From Alteromonas_F sp964429915 (GTDB taxonomy: Bacteria > Pseudomonadota > Gammaproteobacteria > Enterobacterales > Alteromonadaceae), in contig CAYSDZ010000025.1 in assembly GCA_964429915.1 (NCBI GenBank), forward strand, positions 1 to 49,410: a stretch of 49,410 nucleotides of DNA, in the 5' to 3' direction. A program made the translations under genes and the position numbers. A model generated the notes under the pieces. It did no database searches. It saw nothing but the letters and a program-made list of their open reading frames with translations, and was not told the origin of the DNA. Below are positions 43,659 to 49,410 of the stretch, piece after piece (position 1 is the stretch's first letter; each line of letters opens with the position of its first letter).

Positions 43659-44827
43659 GTTAACCTCACTTCGTTTTGTTGATAGTCGATGCTGTTATCT
43701 TGGTTGTTTACATCTTGAAACGCATATTGCAAACGCATGCGGCTATGATCTTTAATTTGCGCTTCAACATAGGCATTGGCGATAAATTCGTCCAAGCCTC
43801 CAATATCTTCAGTCGCCACAAACTCGGTGGTTCGAAAATTTGTGTTGACTGCATAAGACCATTGCGACGAGTATTGATAAGCAAGACCTGCGACATAGGT
43901 TTCGATAATACTGTTGGTTGCAAACTCAAGTTCAGATTCTTGAGAAATTCTGGCAGAGCTAACAGTTAGTTTGATGTCTTCACGAGGGCTATGCTCATAA
44001 TCAATTTGCCAGCTCAACCCTGAGTCGTTATTACCGCGCTCAACGTCGCGCCAGAATTGACCAATTAATGCGCGTAGTTTTGACTTTCCAGTTGCTTGCC
44101 AGTCTAGCCCAACTAGCGCGCGGTACATCACACTGTCTATCCGACTGTCTTGTTCAAAATCGTCGTTGGTAATGTCGAACTTAAAGGCTAGCCCCATTGC
44201 AGAGCGTCTAAACAGTAGGTTGAGTTCAGCGACTTGCTGTGAAAGGTTAAACAGCGTTGAATAAACATTGTTGTTTTCGAATCTATCTTCTCGTGCGCGC
44301 ACGCCAAAAGTAATATAACGCTTAGCCGTTTCTTTTCCGTAAATCAAAGTGCCACCCAACTGAGTGCTATTCAAGGTGTCGGTAGTAAGCACATTGTTTC
44401 TGAATCGCGATAAACCTTGACCAAAGGGTTGGTCTACATGAGAGTGAGAAAGAGATGCATCGAAAGCAAGGTTATTAGTTATAAATAAACGACTGTAAAT
44501 ACTTGCGTTGGCGTGGGTGAAATTTTGGTCTCCATCAAAATTTTCTTCTGAGCTTTGAGTAAAGTTAACCTGTTCTGAGGCGGCGTAATCTAGCCCTACG
44601 TAATAGCCTTCACCTTTAGAAAGCAAAGCACCAAACGCAGACACTTGAACACCTGAGGAAGAAAGCGAATCAGTCAACGTGGGATTAAAGTTATCGATAT
44701 GTGAACCGCTCAACGACACAGTGAGGGCAGGAATTGTGTCGTCAATTGCTCGTATTTGAGCGAAAGACGAAGCGTGATATAACAATCCCAATAGCATTGC
44801 GACAACTGAATAAACATATTTGCTCAA
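43640..44827 (-). CDS. Outer-membrane beta-barrel protein of the polysaccharide export system
   Basis: A 395-residue protein with a signal peptide (KYVYSVVAMLLGLLYHASSFA), alternating hydrophobic beta-strand pattern throughout, and the C-terminal aromatic end VRLTWFYAF that the Bam machinery recognises. It resembles the beta-barrel porin families found in exopolysaccharide loci (BBP2/EpsL type). It is the first of three overlapping genes (barrel, wza, wzc), so it is likely the outer-membrane exit pore or its partner. The start is TTG 44827, with GTGAG upstream. The exact family was not tested. Confidence 0.8.
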   Translation of the reverse strand: MSKYVYSVVAMLLGLLYHASSFAQIRAIDDTIPALTVSLSGSHIDNFNPTLTDSLSSSGVQVSAFGALLSKGEGYYVGLDYAASEQVNFTQSSEENFDGDQNFTHANASIYSRLFITNNLAFDASLSHSHVDQPFGQGLSRFRNNVLTTDTLNSTQLGGTLIYGKETAKRYITFGVRAREDRFENNNVYSTLFNLSQQVAELNLLFRRSAMGLAFKFDITNDDFEQDSRIDSVMYRALVGLDWQATGKSKLRALIGQFWRDVERGNNDSGLSWQIDYEHSPREDIKLTVSSARISQESELEFATNSIIETYVAGLAYQYSSQWSYAVNTNFRTTEFVATEDIGGLDEFIANAYVEAQIKDHSRMRLQYAFQDVNNQDNSIDYQQNEVRLTWFYAF

Positions 44828-44867
44828 AACAAACTCACTTTTTTAATTAGCTTTGCTGAAAACACAG

Positions 44868-44887
44868 CGGTTTAAAACATCGAACCG
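44868..44887. other. Inverted repeat between the polymerase and barrel genes
   Basis: CGGTT (44868-44872) and AACCG (44883-44887) flank ten bases in the 126-base gap between wzy and the barrel gene. It may be part of the barrel operon's promoter or a weak terminator of wzy. Confidence 0.25.
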
Positions 44888-44953
44888 TTTCATATGATGT
44901 TGATATTAAGTCATATCGACCAACAGCGAATAAACTGTACTCAATCTATCTGC

Positions 44954-46249
44954 TTAATAGGCTGCGGGTACGGGCGTTAACTTATTAAACCGAGTAAGTG
45001 CATACACCATGAGTAATAAAATCACTTCAGCAGCTACCGACGTATTAAAACTTCGATAACCGAAAAATACCAAAGGGACGAAACTTGCGGCAATGATCCC
45101 TCGTGCAGAACATTCACCTACATATTTGAGCAAGTATCTGTCTAGTCCGACCAACACCGCGCCCAATAACATCATAGGAAGAAAAAATAGCGAACCAAAA
45201 TCTGCGAAGAAAGGTCCCACAAAAGAAACCGATCCGCTATGGCCTTCAGAAAAATTATGATGGAATAGCCCCGTTTTAAGCAGCCAGCTACCAATCAATT
45301 CTGGTTTGTTGGGCCAAATTGCACGTGGCACGATAAAATACAAGGAAAACGTTGAGTAAACAGGCAGATAGCTGTGAGGATTGTCTTTATAGTACTTCAC
45401 TAAGCCGCTAGTGTAATAAATGATGCCTTCAGAATCTGCGGCCGCTTCGGCATTGACGGTTTCACCAGCAGAACGAAGCTGGGTCATTGCCACCGACAAC
45501 GTGGATAAAAGCAGTAAGGGTAACACCACATTCTTAAGTTTTATTTTACGTACATCGATAATCATGGAAATAAAAATAAAAAAGGAAAATAACAGAATAA
45601 ACCGATTTCCAATCCCGACTTGTATTAAAAATACCATGCTTATCATTGCTACTTTGAGCAATAACTGAACTCGCCCTTTATTAAAAGACAAATGAATGAA
45701 CGGTGGAAGCAAATAGCCCATAGCATTTAAAAAAGGAATGGCTAGAGAAATGGATGCAAATGCCGCCTCGTAGACTTCGGCTCGACCCAAGGTTAACGTT
45801 AGATAGGCTGGCACAGCCATAAGAGAAACGTAAATCACAAATAATGGCACTGTGATCCACTTGCTCAGATACAAGTTTTTAGAGCGGTCTCGTTCGCCAA
45901 CCATGTCAATGATCGATTTGTTTGAATTACACGCTAAGGCAGTGAGCAATAACACTGTAGCCAATGAAATAATGAAAACAGCAGGAGTGATTTCGAATTC
46001 TCTAAATTCAGATAACATGGGATTCAGCACCCATATTTCTTTCGCAATGTAGTAGAAATAAGCCACAGCAACAATATGGTAAAGCGACAGATACACACCT
46101 CGATCTAACCAAAGCTTCAACGCGCTCAAGCAAACAATATACACGGCCGTGAAAGTGATTACGTCATCGGGGGAAGCAAATTGAAGTGCAAAAAAACTGT
46201 AGTACGCGCATAAAACACAATATAAAACAACAGCGTAAACAGAATTCAT
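44954..46249 (-). CDS. Wzy-type polysaccharide polymerase
   Basis: A 431-residue inner-membrane protein with about 11-12 transmembrane segments and one large periplasmic loop (about residues 265-340, rich in SAGETVNAEA and YKDNPHSYLPVYS). The segment YFIVPRAIWPNKPELIGSW is a mark of Wzy/O-antigen polymerase families. It would join the flipped repeat units in the periplasm, handing the chain to the Wzc-like protein. Sequence identity within this family is low, so the call rests on topology, the PRAIWPNKP motif and the operon setting. It is divergent from murB and precedes the barrel-wza-wzc genes. Confidence 0.82.
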   Translation of the reverse strand: MNSVYAVVLYCVLCAYYSFFALQFASPDDVITFTAVYIVCLSALKLWLDRGVYLSLYHIVAVAYFYYIAKEIWVLNPMLSEFREFEITPAVFIISLATVLLLTALACNSNKSIIDMVGERDRSKNLYLSKWITVPLFVIYVSLMAVPAYLTLTLGRAEVYEAAFASISLAIPFLNAMGYLLPPFIHLSFNKGRVQLLLKVAMISMVFLIQVGIGNRFILLFSFFIFISMIIDVRKIKLKNVVLPLLLLSTLSVAMTQLRSAGETVNAEAAADSEGIIYYTSGLVKYYKDNPHSYLPVYSTFSLYFIVPRAIWPNKPELIGSWLLKTGLFHHNFSEGHSGSVSFVGPFFADFGSLFFLPMMLLGAVLVGLDRYLLKYVGECSARGIIAASFVPLVFFGYRSFNTSVAAEVILLLMVYALTRFNKLTPVPAAY

Positions 46250-46346
46250 TGATTTTCCGATAGCGAAAAGATTAAAACCATAACGCTTACTGTATCGGTT
46301 ACTTTTCCCAGTACTTGAAAAACCTTACAATATAGTAAAATCGTCA

Positions 46347-47372
46347 TTGAGTTTATTAGTGTATCCCTTAAAACGTCAACACACCTTCGGGCTTGATGCC
46401 CATTGCAATGCATTCATTGAGATGAATACACTTGACGATCTTCAGCGTTGGGTGAGCGCCTCGCGAAACGAACCCTATTTGATTTTAGGCGAAGGCAGTA
46501 ACTGTATTTTTGTTGATGACTTTGATGGCACTGTCGTTGCTATACGTATGTTGGGGAAAACCAAGCAAGCGACTGAGCAAGGTGAGCTTGTGAGTGTTGG
46601 GGCTGGTGAAAACTGGCATGAATTTGTTGTTTGGTGTTTGGAAAATAATTTGTATGGCCTTGAAAATCTGGCGCTGATTCCAGGAACCGTGGGTGCAGCG
46701 CCGATTCAAAATATCGGGGCCTATGGGGTGGAAGTTGAAGCTTTCATTCACAGCGTTGATGTGCTGAATCTCAAGACGAATAAAATGACTACGCTGACAA
46801 AACATGAATGTAAGTTTGCTTATCGAGACAGTATTTTTAAGCAGGAACTATTCGGGTCATCCATTGTTGTGGGAGTCCGTTTTGTCTTTCCCAAAAAATG
46901 GCAAGCTGTCGTCACTTACGGAGATTTGCAAACGCTCATTTCACCGACACCTCATGCAATTTTTGATTCGGTTGTGGCTATGCGAAAACAAAAATTACCT
47001 GACCCTAGCACAATCGGAAATTCCGGCAGTTTTTTTAAAAATCCTGTGGTGAGTGAAGCCTGTTATCAACGTATCGCTCAGCATCATGAAAAAGTACCTT
47101 ACTTTGAAGTGCACGATCAAAAGGCGAAAATACAAAAGGTTAAAATACCTGCTGCGTGGCTGATAGAAAAGGCTGGATTCAAAGGGCAACTCTACGGAGG
47201 TGTGCAAGTGCATCCACATCACGCCCTAGTGCTCACCAACGCTAATGATGCGAAAGGAGAGGAAGTGTTAGCTTTTGCTCGACATATTGTGAAAACGGTT
47301 TATGAGCGATTTAACGTGAAACTAGAAAATGAAGTCAGATTGATTGGTAAGCAGGGGTTGGTGGCGTTGTGA
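46347..47372 (+). CDS. murB: UDP-N-acetylmuramate dehydrogenase (MurB, type I)
   Basis: A 341-residue FAD enzyme that reduces UDP-GlcNAc-enolpyruvate to UDP-MurNAc in peptidoglycan synthesis. It aligns end to end with E. coli MurB by eye: NTFG-like start HTFGLDAHC, ILGEGSNCIF, GLENLALIPGTVGAAPIQNIGAYGVE (in parts), AYRDSIFK, GNSGSFFKNP with the catalytic Ser, and the C-terminal ENEVRLIG with the catalytic Glu. The start is TTG 46347, the only in-frame candidate giving a full N-terminus besides GTG 46359. It overlaps birA's GTG by four bases. Confidence 0.96.
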   Translation: MSLLVYPLKRQHTFGLDAHCNAFIEMNTLDDLQRWVSASRNEPYLILGEGSNCIFVDDFDGTVVAIRMLGKTKQATEQGELVSVGAGENWHEFVVWCLENNLYGLENLALIPGTVGAAPIQNIGAYGVEVEAFIHSVDVLNLKTNKMTTLTKHECKFAYRDSIFKQELFGSSIVVGVRFVFPKKWQAVVTYGDLQTLISPTPHAIFDSVVAMRKQKLPDPSTIGNSGSFFKNPVVSEACYQRIAQHHEKVPYFEVHDQKAKIQKVKIPAAWLIEKAGFKGQLYGGVQVHPHHALVLTNANDAKGEEVLAFARHIVKTVYERFNVKLENEVRLIGKQGLVAL

Positions 47373-48325
47373 AGGATGAACGCAACGTTAAAAACGCTTT
47401 GTTGGCTGCGTTATCGGAACATGAATTTGTGTCTGGGCAACAACTTGCTGAGCGATTAGGTGTATCACGCGCAACCATTTCTAATTATGTGAAAGGTTTG
47501 CAAGAATTAGGTCTCGGTATTTTTTCAGTAACTGGGAAGGGATATCGGCTTGAAACTAAATTGACGTTTTTAGACGCTGAGCAGATAAAGCAACATACTT
47601 CTGGAACCGTGACTGTACTCGCCGTTGTAGATTCGACTAATCAGGTAATGCGAAACACTCTGCCGCATTTAAAAAAAGGTGCTGTTTGTGTTGCTGAAGC
47701 GCAAACCGCAGGCCGTGGAAGGCTAGGAAGAAAGTGGCAGTCTCCTTTTGGTGCCAATCTTTACATAAGCTTACTATGGCAATTTGACCTTGGCTATCAA
47801 GCGCTAGACGGCTTAAGTCTAGCCGTTGGTGTGGCAGTAGCAGAAACGATTGAGACTGAGTTTGCCTTACCCGTTCAATTGAAATGGCCCAATGATATTT
47901 ACTGTAGCAATAAAAAAATGGGCGGTGTATTAGTTGAAGTTGAAGGGCAGTTCAGTGGTACATGCAGCACAATTATCGGTATTGGATTAAACGTCACTAT
48001 GTCGGAATCGACAAAAATCGACCAAGCATGGACCGATTTATCGACACAACTCGACAAAGCAGTAGATAGAAACAAGCTTTTAATCACGCTTATCAATCGT
48101 TTACGTGAAGCACTGGAACGGTTTGAGCAACAGGGATTTAGCCCTTTTATTGAGAGTTGGAAACAGAAAAATCTCTATCACCAGCAAGACGTCAAATTGG
48201 TAGGCGTTAAACACTCGGAAGAAGGCAAATGCGTCGGAATTGACGATAGAGGTGGATTGTTGTTAGACCAAAATGGAGTGGTGAAGGCCTTTTACGGCGG
48301 GGAGATAAGTGTTCGTGCAATATGA
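47369..48325 (+). CDS. birA: Biotin-protein ligase and biotin operon repressor
   Basis: A 318-residue two-function protein. The N-terminal winged helix (SGQQLAERLGVSRATISNYV) binds the bio operator, and the central ligase domain has AGRGRLGRKWQSPFG (biotinyl-AMP loop) and KWPNDIYCSNKKMGGVLVE. A C-terminal SH3-like domain with GIDDRGGLLL follows. It biotinylates the carboxyl carrier protein and represses biotin synthesis. It starts at GTG overlapping murB. Gene order murB-birA-coaX is usual in this group. Confidence 0.96.
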   Translation: MKDERNVKNALLAALSEHEFVSGQQLAERLGVSRATISNYVKGLQELGLGIFSVTGKGYRLETKLTFLDAEQIKQHTSGTVTVLAVVDSTNQVMRNTLPHLKKGAVCVAEAQTAGRGRLGRKWQSPFGANLYISLLWQFDLGYQALDGLSLAVGVAVAETIETEFALPVQLKWPNDIYCSNKKMGGVLVEVEGQFSGTCSTIIGIGLNVTMSESTKIDQAWTDLSTQLDKAVDRNKLLITLINRLREALERFEQQGFSPFIESWKQKNLYHQQDVKLVGVKHSEEGKCVGIDDRGGLLLDQNGVVKAFYGGEISVRAI

Positions 48326-49061
48326 AACAGTCTTACTGATTGATATGGGCAATTCACGGATAAAAGTATCTTTTTTGCATCAACCTGAAATCGTGGTCTT
48401 TGTGTGTGAGCAATTAGAGGAGTTATTGCTTTGGCTTTCATCTCAGACGGTTTCTGCGATTTTTTGTGCCAGTGTTCGCGACGATAAAGTGGTCGGCGAA
48501 TTGAGTGCTTTCTGCCAGATTCAATCTTTTCCTTTCTCCAATATTCAAACAGAGACTCATTTCGCTGGTTTAATGAACAGTTATACTGATGTTTCTACTA
48601 TGGGTATCGATCGTTGGCTGGCTATGGTCGCCTGTAGGGAATTCAGCAAGCCCAATTTCGCCGTGTTGATGTTTGGAACGGCGATCACCTGTGATGTCGT
48701 AAGTAATGGAAAGCATCAAGGAGGGTGGATCATTCCAGGGCGACAGTTGATGCAAAACGCCTTAACCAGCCACACTGCAAGAGTATTTTCAGGAAACAAC
48801 GATACCTCAACCTTGTCTCTTGGCAATTCTACACCGGAATGTGTTAGCGCAGGTTGTTTAGCCAGTGCGATGGGCATCGTAACCATGGCAGAACGCTATT
48901 TACGCACTCAATATAGTGAATATTGCATTTTTTTAACGGGTGGAGACAATAAAGTGCTGACAGCGGTAAATGAAGATGCTATATTCCGCGCCGAAAATTT
49001 GGTGCTACAAGGTTTAGCACGATATGCAATAGCTTATCAAACTAATACCATGCCTAAATAA
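48309..49061 (+). CDS. coaX: Type III pantothenate kinase
   Basis: A 250-residue kinase of the ASKHA fold that phosphorylates pantothenate in coenzyme A synthesis. It has the phosphate-binding LIDMGNSRIKVSF, GIDRWLAMVA with the catalytic Asp, and GTAITCDVV. The start is GTG 48309 inside birA, with GGGGAG about five bases before it; GTG 48315 is possible. It is the last gene before the tRNA cluster. No clear terminator follows. Confidence 0.93.
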   Translation: MFVQYETVLLIDMGNSRIKVSFLHQPEIVVFVCEQLEELLLWLSSQTVSAIFCASVRDDKVVGELSAFCQIQSFPFSNIQTETHFAGLMNSYTDVSTMGIDRWLAMVACREFSKPNFAVLMFGTAITCDVVSNGKHQGGWIIPGRQLMQNALTSHTARVFSGNNDTSTLSLGNSTPECVSAGCLASAMGIVTMAERYLRTQYSEYCIFLTGGDNKVLTAVNEDAIFRAENLVLQGLARYAIAYQTNTMPK

Positions 49062-49105
49062 TTGTGTGTAATTTGGTCGATTGAAAATTTTTTATCAAAA
49101 CCCTA

Positions 49106-49134
49106 TTGCACCGGTTATCGCATTCATCTAGAAT
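49106..49134 (+). promoter_or_regulatory. Promoter of the tRNA operon
   Basis: TTGCAC (49106-49111) and TAGAAT (49129-49134) are spaced 17 bases, followed by the G/C-rich discriminator GCGCACC, as in stable-RNA promoters under stringent control. It is 20 bases upstream of tRNA-Thr. Confidence 0.82.
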
Positions 49135-49154
49135 GCGCACCCACTTGATGCAGT

Positions 49155-49230
<76 letters not shown>

Positions 49231-49239
49231 TCAATCTCT

Positions 49240-49324
49240 GGAGGGGTACCCAAGCGGTCAACGGGAGCAGACTGTAAATCTGCCGGCTCAGCCTTCGCAG
49301 GTTCGAATCCTGCCCCCTCCACCA
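49240..49324 (+). tRNA. tRNA-Tyr (anticodon GTA)
   Basis: An 85-base class II tRNA with a long variable arm. Acceptor GGAGGGG pairs with CCCCTCC, the anticodon loop is CTGTAAA, the T loop is TTCGAAT, and CCA is encoded. It begins nine bases after tRNA-Thr. Confidence 0.97.
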
Positions 49325-49356
49325 CTTTCCTTGAGGTGGTCAGAGAATAAGGATTT

Positions 49357-49410
<54 letters not shown>

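Overview
The window looks like a chromosomal segment of a marine gammaproteobacterium of the Alteromonadales (Alteromonas/Glaciecola/Paraglaciecola-like). The reasons are a moderate-to-low GC content, the closing block murB-birA-coaX followed by tRNA-Thr(UGU)-tRNA-Tyr(GUA)-tRNA-Gly(UCC) (the usual prelude to a tuf operon in this order), and the protein content (FolE2, a YdiJ-type dehydrogenase, TonB receptor with PepSY partner, propeller-sensor diguanylate cyclase). The assignment is an inference from gene order and protein character; no search was run.

Layout. 1-1.3 kb: terminator of an outside gene, then a lone glycosyltransferase. 1.3-4.3 kb (minus): a GbsR/MarR-type regulator followed without a gap by cydA and cydB, a short-Q-loop, cyanide-insensitive-type bd oxidase. 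4.4-9.8 kb (plus): a class I dihydroorotase, folE2 and a two-domain FAD/FeS dehydrogenase (ydiJ). Just upstream of the dihydroorotase is a 19-bp palindrome, AATGTTA-N5-TAACATT, that matches the gammaproteobacterial Zur operator and sits between the promoter elements; this looks like a zinc-starvation operon. 9.9-11.1 kb: an SDR oxidoreductase, the decayed remains of a small gene, and short repeats.

11.1-30.3 kb is a surface polysaccharide locus. wecB-wecC (minus) would make UDP-ManNAcA. A tightly packed plus-strand operon (Wzx flippase, glycosyltransferases, GNAT acetyltransferase, polysaccharide deacetylase, asparagine-synthetase-like amidotransferase, bi-domain oxidoreductase, heparinase II/III-like protein, phosphoglycosyl transferase, and PglD/PglE/PglF-like enzymes) would make UDP-diNAc-bacillosamine, put it on undecaprenyl phosphate and build a modified uronic-acid-containing repeat unit. 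The matching export and polymerisation genes are on the minus strand at 41.0-46.2 kb: Wzc-like co-polymerase, a short Wza/OPX protein, an outer-membrane beta-barrel protein and a Wzy polymerase. The two halves are separated by about 10 kb holding a membrane-linked AraC regulator, a serine hydrolase, a DUF2946-like/TonB receptor/PepSY metal-uptake set, a large propeller-GGDEF diguanylate cyclase (a plausible c-di-GMP input) and two gene remnants.

The most interesting points are the Zur-box operon, the short OPX protein paired with a beta-barrel partner, the Wzc-like protein whose kinase motifs are eroded, and the pair of a zinc-ligand-less bi-domain oxidoreductase with a heparinase-like protein that has no signal peptide. 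I saw no CRISPR array, no intact insertion sequence and no prophage.
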